Positions 1 to 8,969 of a stretch of 64,000 nt of DNA are shown here, piece by piece. The notes below the pieces were generated by a model. The model did not search any database. It was not told where the DNA came from and saw nothing but the letters and a program-made list of their open reading frames with translations. Every line of letters starts with the position of its first letter. The stretch's first letter is position 1. The position numbers and the translations under genes were made by a program. The DNA is from Candidatus Methanoxibalbensis ujae (GTDB lineage: Archaea > Halobacteriota > Syntropharchaeia > Alkanophagales > Methanospirareceae). The DNA is taken from contig JAOQIN010000006.1 of assembly GCA_026134085.1 (NCBI GenBank), forward strand, positions 1 through 64,000. The letters run 5' to 3'.

Positions 1-2
1 AA

Positions 3-323
3 AAGCGGGGAAATGAGAAAGAGCGTGGTGGAGAAGTGGCGGAGACGGCGGGGACAGCGGGGGAGGTTAATTATGAGCGAATAAGCAGTGATGCGTTCTT
101 CATGGGTCTCGGCGATGCTATAATTCCAGGTGTGCTTGCGGTCTCCGCATACACTTTCGTATCTCCTTTGACTGCGTTCTTCACAATCGCGGGAACACTT
201 GCTGGATACGCCTTCCTCTGCACATTTGCGGGAAGAGGGAAGCCTCACGCCGGGTTGCCCTTTCTGAACTCAGGTGCAATCGTCGGATTCCTCATTGGAT
301 TTGTGATTATGATTATGTCATGA
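3..323 (+). CDS. Presenilin-like (A22/PSH) intramembrane aspartyl protease, C-terminal part, truncated by window start
   Basis: Frame is open to the window edge; 'FMGLGDAIIPGVLAVSAY' (GxGD) and 'GLPFLNSGAIVGFLIG' (PAL-like) are the C-terminal motifs of archaeal presenilin homologues. Confidence 0.6.
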   Translation, partial: KRGNEKERGGEVAETAGTAGEVNYERISSDAFFMGLGDAIIPGVLAVSAYTFVSPLTAFFTIAGTLAGYAFLCTFAGRGKPHAGLPFLNSGAIVGFLIGFVIMIMS

Positions 324-546
324 TTATGTTATGAGATCATGTTATGATTATGATTTGTTATGATGATTTGTTACGATTATGAGGTAATTATCATGAAATA
401 TGATGATATGATCCTATGCATAATCATGCACATGCGGATCACGGCACAGCTTGCCGCTGAGCGATGGCCCGGTGCGCTGCTGAGACAACACTGGCAGCAA
501 ACAATAAAAAGTGAGAAATCAAAATCATTTTCTAAATGAAGGGGAG

Positions 547-618
547 GGGCTCGTGGTCTAGGGGTATGACGCCGCCTTCACGAGGCGGAGGTCGTGCGTT
601 CGAATCGCACCGAGCCCA
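547..618 (+). tRNA. tRNA-Val (anticodon CAC)
   Basis: Acceptor GGGCTCG/CGAGCCC, anticodon stem CCGCC-TTCACGA-GGCGG, T arm GTGCG-TTCGAAT-CGCAC, discriminator A. Confidence 0.93.
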
Positions 619-650
619 TTGAGCACTGAAGATGAATAGAAGGGAGGAAA

Positions 651-1670
651 ATGCCTTCTACAATTGTTGTCGGCGGATTCTTCGGTGATGAGGGGAAGGG
701 AAAGATAGTTGCGTATCTCGCGAAGAACGACAAGCCAGCGATAGCCGCTCGCGGTGGTGTGGGACCGAACGCAGGTCATACAGTTCAGATAGGAAACAGG
801 AAATATGCGCTCAGCATGGTTCCTTCAGGATTCGTGCACGAAAATGCTCGCCTCCTCATAGGAGCGGGAGTCCTTGTTGATGTGGATGTGCTGATGCGGG
901 AGATGTCAGAGCTGAACCTGCACAAACGCGTCGGCGTTGACTGGAGATGCGCCGTGATAGAGGAGAAGCACAAGGAGATTGATCAGAAAAATGCTGAACT
1001 GCACGATAAAATCGGAACAACAGGAACTGGATGCGGGCCTGCAAATGCTGACCGCGCATTGAGAAGGATAAAACAGGCGAAAGACATCGCTGCATTGAAG
1101 GATTACATATGCGATGTGCCGCTTGAGATAAACAGCGCACTTGATGATGGCAGGAATGTGCTCATTGAGGGGACGCAGGGTCTCGGAATATCTCTGTTCT
1201 ACGGCACCTACCCCTTCGTCACATCAAAAGACACCACAGCATCTCAAATCGCCGCGGATGTCGGTATTGGTCCCACGCGTGTTGATGATGTCGTCGTCGT
1301 GTTCAAATCTTTCCCGACAAGGGTGGGAGAGGGTCCTTTTGAAACGGAACTCCCGGATGAGGAGACCGCAAAACTCGGCATAGAGGAGTTCGGAACAGTC
1401 ACAGGCAGAAAAAGAAGGGTTGGTGTATGGGATTCCAATATGGCAAGATATGCAGCAATGATAAATGGCGCGACAATGATAGCATTAAGCGGCATAGACA
1501 GGCTGGATGCCTCATGCAAAGGCGCAAGAACTTATGAGGAACTCAGCAATAAGGTGAAGGAATTCATAGCAAAGGTCGAAGACGACACAGGAGTCCCCGT
1601 TACATTGATATCAACAGGTCCTGAAATATCTGAAATCGTGGATATACGGGAGGAAAAAAAGTGCATGTAG
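651..1670 (+). CDS. purA: Adenylosuccinate synthetase
   Basis: '[17 protein letters not shown]', '[11 protein letters not shown]', '[17 protein letters not shown]', '[24 protein letters not shown]'. Confidence 0.95.
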   Translation: MPSTIVVGGFFGDEGKGKIVAYLAKNDKPAIAARGGVGPNAGHTVQIGNRKYALSMVPSGFVHENARLLIGAGVLVDVDVLMREMSELNLHKRVGVDWRCAVIEEKHKEIDQKNAELHDKIGTTGTGCGPANADRALRRIKQAKDIAALKDYICDVPLEINSALDDGRNVLIEGTQGLGISLFYGTYPFVTSKDTTASQIAADVGIGPTRVDDVVVVFKSFPTRVGEGPFETELPDEETAKLGIEEFGTVTGRKRRVGVWDSNMARYAAMINGATMIALSGIDRLDASCKGARTYEELSNKVKEFIAKVEDDTGVPVTLISTGPEISEIVDIREEKKCM

Positions 1671-1679
1671 AACCGAATT

Positions 1680-1741
1680 TTGTTGTGTGATGTGTTGTGT
1701 GTTGTGTGGTGTGTGTCGTGTGTTGTGTGTTGTGTGATGAT
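1680..1741. repeat. TGTGTTG-type simple repeat
   Basis: Direct reading: tgtgttgtgtgttgtgtggtgtgtgtcgtgtgttgtgtgttgtgtg. Confidence 0.85.
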
Positions 1742-1824
1742 ATGATACAGCACGGAGCATCACTACCGCATCTCCATCTTCCTCCTCAGCAGAAGCGTGC
1801 ATCTTCAACGCAGCCGGACGCGGG

Positions 1825-2199
1825 CTATTTCAACCTGATTCCGACAGCTCGTTTTATGAGCAGGCTTATCTCATCAATCTCCTTCTCCATTGCTCCTTTT
1901 CTGTCAGGTATCTCAACGATGATGGGGGTAATGCCGTGTTTCATCTCATTGATGCTCCTTATTTTGGCCCTTATCTTTTCAGCAAATCTCTCTGTTATGA
2001 TGATAACAGCAAAATCATATACAATTTTATCAAGTATTTGTGATAAATCTTCTGCTGTTGCATCTTTTTCGCTCAACTCATATATGTTTTCAATGCCTGC
2101 GAGCCTCAACCCGGTTGCTGTGTCCTCATCAACAATTGCCGCGATCATGTCCCCTCCATCCATTTGCTTTTTCTTTTTTCCGCTCACGCTCATGTCCAC
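1825..2199 (-). CDS. atpF: V/A-type ATP synthase subunit F
   Basis: 'DEDTATGLRLAGIENIYEL...FAVIIITERFAEKIR...TPIIVEIPDRKG'; overlaps the end of the subunit E ORF. Confidence 0.85.
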   Translation of the reverse strand: MDMSVSGKKKKQMDGGDMIAAIVDEDTATGLRLAGIENIYELSEKDATAEDLSQILDKIVYDFAVIIITERFAEKIRAKIRSINEMKHGITPIIVEIPDRKGAMEKEIDEISLLIKRAVGIRLK

Positions 2200-2855
2200 A
2201 GTATTTTTGCAACACGCTCCCGCAGCAGCGGCATAAGTCTTTCCAGTCGCTTTTCGTATGTGTTGTTCACCTCCACTTTACCGTCTTCACGCCGGACAAC
2301 GACGCCGCCAAGCGATTTAATGCGCTCTGGTGCCACTGTTATCTGGGTTTTTACTCCTGTCTCTTTCGCAATTTCCTCTGAGATTTCAGAAAGTATATCA
2401 TCATCTATGAAATCAGCATCCTGCTCGCTGAGCAGCACTTCAATTTTTATGGTATCCTCCGGAGAAGACTGAGGATGTGTCTCAATGTATGCGATGCTCA
2501 TTGCAGCCTCTTTTATGAGGTTTGCGAGGATTTGGTTGTATGGTATGCCGGCGAATCCCTTCTCACGCACGATGTTGAGCCTCCTCTCCGCCTCCTCAAA
2601 TATCTGCTGCGTAAGTTCTTCCTCAGCTGCCCATCTTATGCGCCTTGCCTCAAGCCTTGCAGAGCGAATGATTCTTGCTTTTTCCTCCTCTCCTCTGCGC
2701 TCCTCGCGAGCGAGCACCTGATTTTTGTGCTTTTCCAGTGATGTCTTCGTATTTTCAATCATCTCCTCAGCACGCCTCTTCGCATCACTTATGATGCGCT
2801 GCCTTTCCTCCTCGGCAGACGCCCTTATCCTCTCCAAAATTTCTGTCACTCCCAT
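2190..2855 (-). CDS. atpE: V/A-type ATP synthase subunit E
   Basis: Long charged N-terminal helix 'RIRASAEEERQRIISDAKRRAEEMIE', C-terminal 'GGVVVRREDGKVEVNNTYEKRLERLMPLLRERVAKILW'. Confidence 0.88.
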   Translation of the reverse strand: MGVTEILERIRASAEEERQRIISDAKRRAEEMIENTKTSLEKHKNQVLAREERRGEEEKARIIRSARLEARRIRWAAEEELTQQIFEEAERRLNIVREKGFAGIPYNQILANLIKEAAMSIAYIETHPQSSPEDTIKIEVLLSEQDADFIDDDILSEISEEIAKETGVKTQITVAPERIKSLGGVVVRREDGKVEVNNTYEKRLERLMPLLRERVAKILWT

Positions 2856-2909
2856 ATCCCACCACCAATCTCACGCGCCACGCGATCCTCGCTGCGATGC
2901 ATCATGCAT

Positions 2910-3010
2910 CTTCCCTCATCTCTCCACTCTCTCATCTATCCGCTCCATCATCTCCTCGCTCCATTATCTCTCCTCTCTCTCATCTATCCACTCCATCATC
3001 TCTCCACTCC
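2910..3010. repeat. Degenerate pyrimidine-rich repeat (ctctctcatctatccrctccatcatctc...)
   Basis: Two near-identical copies of 'ctctcatctatccRctccatcatctc' separated by related sequence. Confidence 0.75.
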
Positions 3011-3322
3011 AAGAAGAATGGACAGAACGCTTTTCACAGCATCTTCATATCTCTCAAGTGCACGCTCCTTTCTCGCTTTCGCCTCTTCCATTGCCTCGGC
3101 AATTATCTTTTCCTTCTCAGCCTCTCCCTCCTGCACGAATCTCCGCATTATATCCTCCGCCATCTTACGCTCCTCCTCGTGTGCCCGTGCTTTCATCTGC
3201 CTGATGGTTTCCTCAGCATCCTTCAGAATCCTCGCAGCCTCCTCTCTGGCATCACTCACAATCCTTCTGGCTTCCTCCTCACACGCAATTATCTGTTTGA
3301 TTGCATCCACAGCATCTGCCAT
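2996..3322 (-). CDS. ahaH: V/A-type ATP synthase subunit H (AhaH-like coiled coil)
   Basis: 'AIKQIIACEEEARRIVSDAREEAARILKDAEETIRQMK...'; same strand and directly upstream of subunit E. Confidence 0.75.
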   Translation of the reverse strand: MADAVDAIKQIIACEEEARRIVSDAREEAARILKDAEETIRQMKARAHEEERKMAEDIMRRFVQEGEAEKEKIIAEAMEEAKARKERALERYEDAVKSVLSILLGVER

Positions 3323-3335
3323 TTCCTATAAATTT

Positions 3336-3935
3336 ATGCAAAATAAAAGAAATGCGACAGTGAAAATCATATCCATTGTCGGGGAGAAGAACTCAGGAAA
3401 GACATCGGTGATTTCTCAGCTCATACCTCGCCTCCTCAGATACGGCAGAGTTGGCTGCATAAAACATGCTGAGCATCTTGATGTCCCGCATGACGGGAAA
3501 CGCCGGAGCATGAAAATCGTGATGGGCAGCGACAGTAATAAAGACACGGAACGCATGCTTTCAGCAGGTGCTGATGTCGTCGTAGGCATCACCGAGGATA
3601 TGATGATGTGCATGCGCAAACTGAAGCAAAATGATGAGGTGACGGAAGCAACACTGATCACAGAAAAAATAAGGATGCAGCGAACGGAAGATATGCTGGA
3701 GAGATCACTTGATGTGATGAGATGTGAATGCGTTGATTTTGTCATTGTTGAGGGATTCAAAAGAAGCAAAATTCCGAAAATTGTTATAAGCAAAGATAAC
3801 AGCGGCATTTATGAGAATGTTGTCATGCACCTGCCCCCCTCACATTTTGAAGAAAAAGATGAAAACAACAGCGCCATTGATGAGGAGAAACTGGAGGATA
3901 TCATCAGTCTGATACTCTCCATTCCCGACTGGTGA
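3336..3935 (+). CDS. mobB: Molybdopterin-guanine dinucleotide biosynthesis protein B
   Basis: 'IISIVGEKNSGKTSVISQLIPRLLRYGRVGCIKHAEH' P-loop, 'CVDFVIVEGFKRSKIPKIVI'; in-frame ATG at 3336 chosen over the longer ORF. Confidence 0.85.
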   Translation: MQNKRNATVKIISIVGEKNSGKTSVISQLIPRLLRYGRVGCIKHAEHLDVPHDGKRRSMKIVMGSDSNKDTERMLSAGADVVVGITEDMMMCMRKLKQNDEVTEATLITEKIRMQRTEDMLERSLDVMRCECVDFVIVEGFKRSKIPKIVISKDNSGIYENVVMHLPPSHFEEKDENNSAIDEEKLEDIISLILSIPDW

Positions 3936-4094
3936 TGCGGTTCAACTGTCTTCAGCAGCGCATGGACGTTGACCTGATTGCAGAGCTAACCTAAACAACA
4001 GCCCACGCATGGCCCGGATGGGAGATATGGGAGATGTGGAGATGTGGGACGGGGATGAGCAACAGGGGGATGACAAAATATACAAAATATAATA

Positions 4095-5672
4095 ATGGGA
4101 ATGGGAAGGGATCTGCGAAAGTGGCAGGGAATTGAGCAGGAATTCAGGGTGGGGAAGCCGTTTGAGAGGACCGACATTCAGACGAGCATTGCACTGAGCA
4201 TGAACCTGTTTGATGCGCTGAAAAATCACAAGTTTTTCGGTTACTTGCCCGCGATCATTCATTCAAAGGACTATGATGGATTTTTGAGAAATGGCTCTCG
4301 CATTTATCTGTGCAACTTCTCATTTGAGATCGCAACGCCTGAGTGCAGAAATGCGTATGAACTGCTGAAATACGATAAAGCAATGGAATTTTATGTTCAG
4401 ATAGCAGCTGAGCGAGTTAACAGTCGCGGAGAGAAAATGGAACACGGACATGATGAGAAAATGGAAAAAATGGAGAGTGGCGGAGAGGCTGAGCGCGTGA
4501 GACATGCCGTACAGTGCTGGCGTGCGAACACAGAGCTTCATCCCGCATTCACAAGGGGCACTCATGAGAACTATTCGGTTTCAAGGGATTTCAACAAAGA
4601 GAACTTCATACCTTTTCTGATAATCAAACCAATCTTCTTCGGCGCCGGAGGTTATGTGAGCAAAGCATTTTGCAGCATGAGGGATATGATTGAATCTGCC
4701 GAATATGTGATATCGCCGAGAGCAATAGCGACAAAACACATTTACGGAGGCGCTGGCGTGCGCAAACATCCACTTTTCTCAATAAAAGGAATATCAAACA
4801 TGAGAATACATATAGATTCAGGTGAAGGATTGCGCGTTGAAATTGCAAGATTTCTGAACAACGCGATCACATCATTTGTCATACATGCGATAGAAGAGGG
4901 CATTATAAGAGATGTTGATGGCATAAACGAGCCTGTTGAGACTTTCAGAACGCTCTCAAGAAACACAGAAGGTGACTGGAAGCTCAAAACGAAAAGCGGA
5001 ACGACTATCAATGCTATGGATATTATGAGCTCATACATAGACGCAATAGAAAATCTTTTTGACGAGAAGTCGGCGGATAACCTGGATATATATGCGCTTA
5101 AAACATTTGAGAGGATTCATGATAAGATGAGTATGGGACTGCTTGAGGATGATTTTCTGATGAAAAGCGTTGAATGGCTTCTCAAATTGAATATTATAGA
5201 GAGGGGAAAATTCATTGAACTTGACAGTCTGCGTGAATCTGTTGATTATGCGATGCGGGATGTGCTTGAGAAAGATGCGAATATTATTGATGCAATGAGT
5301 GAGAGAGATAAAATGAGTGATGCGACGGAGGACAGGATGATGAAGATATCCGCGTGCTTCGCGTTTTCAAATGTCTGTGATGAAGATTTTTACGAGAGTG
5401 TTGCCTGCTGCGCAGGCGTTGAGCGCATGCTGACGGATGAGGAGATAGGGGAGTCTCTCATTTATCCGCCTCCAGAGTCAAGGGGTGCGCTTCGTGTTAT
5501 GCTGCTGGATGCGCTGAGGGATATTGGAGTTCCTCCTGAAAACATACTGGTGAGGTGGAACAGGATAGTCTGTCCGCCGACGAGAGACAGAGTTGTTGAT
5601 TTTGACGATCTTGACGAGTGGAGTGAGAGGAAGATGCGCGATCTCGTGAAAAGAGTGAGAGAGACTTTTTAG
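4095..5672 (+). CDS. PafA/Dop (Pup-ligase/deamidase) family carboxylate-amine ligase-like protein
   Basis: Collinear with remembered actinobacterial PafA: 'GIEQEFRV', 'FLRNGSRIYLCNFSFEIATPEC...DKA', 'GTHENYSVSRD...FIPFLIIKPIFFGAG', 'NMRIHIDSGEGLRVEIARFLNNAITSFVIHAIEEGI', C-terminal 'TDEEIGESLIYPPPESRGALR'. Confidence 0.8.
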   Translation: MGMGRDLRKWQGIEQEFRVGKPFERTDIQTSIALSMNLFDALKNHKFFGYLPAIIHSKDYDGFLRNGSRIYLCNFSFEIATPECRNAYELLKYDKAMEFYVQIAAERVNSRGEKMEHGHDEKMEKMESGGEAERVRHAVQCWRANTELHPAFTRGTHENYSVSRDFNKENFIPFLIIKPIFFGAGGYVSKAFCSMRDMIESAEYVISPRAIATKHIYGGAGVRKHPLFSIKGISNMRIHIDSGEGLRVEIARFLNNAITSFVIHAIEEGIIRDVDGINEPVETFRTLSRNTEGDWKLKTKSGTTINAMDIMSSYIDAIENLFDEKSADNLDIYALKTFERIHDKMSMGLLEDDFLMKSVEWLLKLNIIERGKFIELDSLRESVDYAMRDVLEKDANIIDAMSERDKMSDATEDRMMKISACFAFSNVCDEDFYESVACCAGVERMLTDEEIGESLIYPPPESRGALRVMLLDALRDIGVPPENILVRWNRIVCPPTRDRVVDFDDLDEWSERKMRDLVKRVRETF

Positions 5673-5684
5673 CGTTGTTCAGCT

Positions 5685-6401
5685 CTAGCGCTTTCTGTCA
5701 GCATATTCGCATATCTGCCTGAACTCACAGAACCTGCATTCCCATTCCGGTGGTCTCTCGATCTCAAAACCCTCAAAATCTTCAAAAGAGGGAGGTCTTT
5801 CATCCTCAAGCGCCTCAAAAAGTATCTTAGCACGAGTCACATAATTACGGACGACATCAGTGAGATCATGCATTTTCACATCAAACGAGATGTGAGTGCT
5901 GTTCAGCACCTCCATCACAATGCCCCTCTTCAAACTCAGTATGAACTCATCAACGCTCCCATCATATTTTACAGGAGGTGAAATCTTGTAATAAAGAAGC
6001 TTTGCACGCTTCAGATCCGCCATATATGCATAAAACTTAACCTGATTCACATCTCTGGTTAGAGGACCGTATTGTGAGATTCTTTTTAAATCTCTCTTTG
6101 ATTTGAAATCAATTGCAGTATCTCCAACAATTGCATCTATCTTTCCGGCAATAATGCCCTTTCCCGTGTCATAAGTGACAGATACTTCTGTGTTTTCATA
6201 ATCTTTTTCTATGTATAAGTGGAAAAGACGGCCTATGAACATTCTCAATGCGCTTTCAAAATCAGGCATTTTTGGGAAACGGCGCTTATACCAGGCCTTC
6301 CGGATGCATGAGCCGAGCTCTGAAACTCCCACTCTGTGGTCGGAATAAGTTCCGCCCACTTCACTCAGGACATATGCGCGTATCTCATCCGGGATCTCCA
6401 T
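5685..6401 (-). CDS. Cas4/Dna2-like PD-(D/E)XK nuclease, probable Fe-S cluster
   Basis: N-terminal 'LGSCIRKAWYKRR', 'GIIAGKIDAIVGDTAIDFKSKR' (GKID...DFKSK), C-terminal 'WECRFCEFRQICEY'. Start placed at the internal Met because the longer ORF overlaps bud32. Confidence 0.75.
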   Translation of the reverse strand: MEIPDEIRAYVLSEVGGTYSDHRVGVSELGSCIRKAWYKRRFPKMPDFESALRMFIGRLFHLYIEKDYENTEVSVTYDTGKGIIAGKIDAIVGDTAIDFKSKRDLKRISQYGPLTRDVNQVKFYAYMADLKRAKLLYYKISPPVKYDGSVDEFILSLKRGIVMEVLNSTHISFDVKMHDLTDVVRNYVTRAKILFEALEDERPPSFEDFEGFEIERPPEWECRFCEFRQICEYADRKR

Positions 6402-7011
6402 GATCACCACCTCTCCCTCCACTTCTCCTCTCCACAAATCTTCCGCGAAGCCATATTTCATCCGCACGCCTTATAACGGCATCGGCATCTCCGGCAAAAA
6501 AACGCCTGTAGCCTCGCAGGAATGCGTGTCTGAAGGAGTGTTCGTGAGATGCATGTGTCCCCCGGAGGCATTGAAAGAAGACGTGAATGTCAACACCGCG
6601 AGATTCTGTTGTTGTGTCAAAGAAAGAGAGACCGAAATCTATGAGGTATACACGTCCGTCACAGCCGACTATGAAATTTGATGTTGTCAGGTCTCCGTGA
6701 ATTATGGACGCGTTGTGAAGCTTCGCCACTGTTTCTCCCATTTTTTCACATATTTCCTCATCAAGCACATCACGTGCGATCTTTCCATGTATGCGCTCCA
6801 TCACAATTTCATAATCATCCACATCAAAGATGATCGGTGTTGGAACGCCGTGCCTTCGCGCTTCCGAAATAGTTTTTGCCTCCATCCTCGTGCGCTCGCG
6901 CCTCAACCTCTCATCAAGCACAGGCAGTCTGTATCTTTTCGGTATTCTCCGCTTGCACACAGTTTCGGAATGGAGTTCAACAACAGCCTCAGCACATTGC
7001 TCTCTCTCCAT
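6385..7011 (-). CDS. bud32: KEOPS complex kinase Bud32 (standalone)
   Basis: 'KRRIPKRYRLPVLDERLRRERTRMEAKTISEARRHGVPTP', 'IIHGDLTTSNFIV', 'VYLIDFGLSF', 'ESRGVDIHVFFQCL'. Confidence 0.92.
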   Translation of the reverse strand: MEREQCAEAVVELHSETVCKRRIPKRYRLPVLDERLRRERTRMEAKTISEARRHGVPTPIIFDVDDYEIVMERIHGKIARDVLDEEICEKMGETVAKLHNASIIHGDLTTSNFIVGCDGRVYLIDFGLSFFDTTTESRGVDIHVFFQCLRGTHASHEHSFRHAFLRGYRRFFAGDADAVIRRADEIWLRGRFVERRSGGRGGDHGDPG

Positions 7012-7047
7012 CTCTCTCCATCTCCATCTCCATCTCACTCCTCTCCT

Positions 7048-7142
7048 TTCTGCTCAGCATTCTCCGTTCTGCTCAGCATTCTCCTTTCTGCTCAGCACTC
7101 TCCTTTCTGCTCAGCATTCTCCTTTCTGCCCAGCATCTGCAT
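7048..7142. repeat. 19-bp tandem repeat (ttctgctcagcattctcct), about 4 full copies plus a partial
   Basis: Direct reading: units starting at 7048, 7067, 7086, 7105 and a degenerate one at 7124. Confidence 0.9.
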
Positions 7143-7156
7143 CACTCACTCATTGA

Positions 7157-8335
7157 TCAACACTGCTCTTCGCACACACACTTTAAATCGGCGAGGAAAT
7201 CGCTCACAGTTTCCTCCTTCACATGAGGCATTATCACGAGGCGCAACGCTTTTGGTTTTCTCGTGACAGATGTTATCCAGCCACCACGCTCTCTCAGTGC
7301 GGATGAAACTCTTTCGGCATCCCCCACATCCAGTGCGACGACGTTCATCACTGGCTCTATGACTGTGTGAACACCCAATGAGCGGGCGCCATAGACGAGC
7401 ATTTTGGTGATGTCCATGCATTTTCTCACTATGCGACGCATCCCCTCAACGCCCAGGAACTTCATCACAGCATATGTTGCGGCAGCAGCGGCACCGCTCC
7501 TCGTTCCTGTGAGCGAGAACTGCGTCTTCGTCGTGAGATATGGAGTCTCAACAGACAGCATTTCCATAAGCTCATTCTCCCTGAAAAGTACGCATCCCGC
7601 TGGAATAGTTGATGCGAGCATTTTGTGAGGGTCCACTGATATTGTTGAGACTCCTTCAACCGAAAAATCAAACTCATATTTTTTATCAAGAAATGGAATG
7701 ACAAATCCACCGAAAGCCGCATCAACATGCAGAAATATTTCATTGCGAATCGCAATATCTCCCATCTCCTTTATGGGGTCTATCTGACCGAACTCTGTTG
7801 TTCCTGCAATGCCCACCAATCCTATTGTCTTATCGTCAATCAACGCCTCAACATCGCTGAGGTCGACCCTCAGTTCATCGTCAAGCTGCGCTTTCCTGAC
7901 ATCAATGCAGAGCATATCAGCAATCTTTTCAAAGGAGAAATGTGCGGACTCAGGCACGACAATGTTCATTCTCTCTCCCTCGCGCGGAGTGCCCCTCCAT
8001 TCACGCATCTTGAAGTTCCTGAAGGCCCTCACAGCCTGAATATTTGACTCAGTTCCGCCCGTTGATATGTAACCGCACGCATTCTCTTCGCCGAGAAGTG
8101 CACCTGTCATGCGCACAACTTCCTCTTCCATCTCACTCGTCCCCGGAAACAGACCGCTGTCGCCGAGGTTCGCTTCTATGAACATCATATGTGCTTTGAG
8201 CGCGATGTCATGCGGATATGTGCACATTGAGCTCAGTATCCTGTCATATCTCCTGTCCTTCCTCTTCTTCTCATTCAAAATAACAAGCACTTCTTCCTCC
8301 TTCATACCCTTCTCATTCATCTCTCCCACCTTCAT
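7157..8335 (-). CDS. mfnA: L-tyrosine/L-aspartate decarboxylase MfnA
   Basis: 'CTYPHDIALKAHMMFIEANLGDSGLFPGT', 'GYISTGGTESNIQAVRAFRN', PLP lysine 'TISVDPHKMLASTIPAGCVLFR'. Confidence 0.92.
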   Translation of the reverse strand: MKVGEMNEKGMKEEEVLVILNEKKRKDRRYDRILSSMCTYPHDIALKAHMMFIEANLGDSGLFPGTSEMEEEVVRMTGALLGEENACGYISTGGTESNIQAVRAFRNFKMREWRGTPREGERMNIVVPESAHFSFEKIADMLCIDVRKAQLDDELRVDLSDVEALIDDKTIGLVGIAGTTEFGQIDPIKEMGDIAIRNEIFLHVDAAFGGFVIPFLDKKYEFDFSVEGVSTISVDPHKMLASTIPAGCVLFRENELMEMLSVETPYLTTKTQFSLTGTRSGAAAAATYAVMKFLGVEGMRRIVRKCMDITKMLVYGARSLGVHTVIEPVMNVVALDVGDAERVSSALRERGGWITSVTRKPKALRLVIMPHVKEETVSDFLADLKCVCEEQC

Positions 8336-8423
8336 CTCCCTTCATCTTTCTCCGCTGGAGTGAAAGGATGAATGCATAGAGTGAAAGGATGAATGCATAA
8401 ACTCACTCCGTCACCCACCTCAT

Positions 8424-8969
8424 TTATTCACCTTTCACATGAGACTCAGAGGAAGAGGCACCGAGAACCTCATCATAAAGTTTTTTGGCGCGCTCAATGG
8501 CGGGATGATCATCTCCGAGCTTTGCCCGCATCTCAGCGAGAGACTCCTCAATGCTGATTCTTCTGTCTCCGTTTATGAGGTTATCAGCGCATGCGACGAT
8601 TTTCTCCTCAACTGTCCTTGGCACGAGATCTGTGTTGGGCAGTCCGAGTCTTTTTGCCTCATCTGCTGTGATACCTGCGCCCACATGCCGCTCTATTATT
8701 TTTACGATCTTCTCATCAAGACCAAGTGACCTTGCGATCTCACCGCCAACGATTCCATGTGCAATTCCGTGCGTTTTTGAACGTCCTATGTCATGGAGCA
8801 GTGCTCCTCTGAGCACAACTTCCTCATCAACATCATCATAATTTTTCGCGATTTCAACTGCGAGATCTGCAACTGCAATGCAATGTCTTATCACATTTTC
8901 TGGGCATCCCTGTTCACGCAGTATTCCGATGCATTCCTCTTTTATTCGCCTCTCAGTCGCCTCATCCAT
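8424..8969 (-). CDS. HDIG-domain metal-dependent phosphohydrolase
   Basis: 'RHCIAVADLAVEIA...VVLRGALLHDIGRSKTHGIAHGIVGGEIAR...IIERHVGAG'. Confidence 0.88.
   Translation of the reverse strand: MDEATERRIKEECIGILREQGCPENVIRHCIAVADLAVEIAKNYDDVDEEVVLRGALLHDIGRSKTHGIAHGIVGGEIARSLGLDEKIVKIIERHVGAGITADEAKRLGLPNTDLVPRTVEEKIVACADNLINGDRRISIEESLAEMRAKLGDDHPAIERAKKLYDEVLGASSSESHVKGE

Noticed and set aside
301-530. TGATTATG-rich stretch before the tRNA as a box C/D sRNA array
   Set aside because: TGATGA-like words arise from low-complexity sequence; no matching D boxes or paired C'/D' spacing.
1697-2236. 179-aa plus-strand ORF
   Set aside because: Antisense to V-ATPase subunit F and starts in a TG simple repeat; Ser/Leu/Phe-rich shadow translation.
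2904-3335. N-terminal 144 codons of the 343-aa ORF ahead of mobB
   Set aside because: Antisense shadow of subunit H plus repeats; the conserved MobB starts at the internal ATG 3336.
5685-6401. Cas4-like nuclease as a sign of a CRISPR-Cas locus
   Set aside because: No CRISPR repeats and no other cas genes in the window; standalone Cas4/Dna2-like nucleases are common in archaea.
7048-7142. Possible CRISPR array
   Set aside because: Units are contiguous 19-mers with no unique spacers, so this is a plain tandem repeat.
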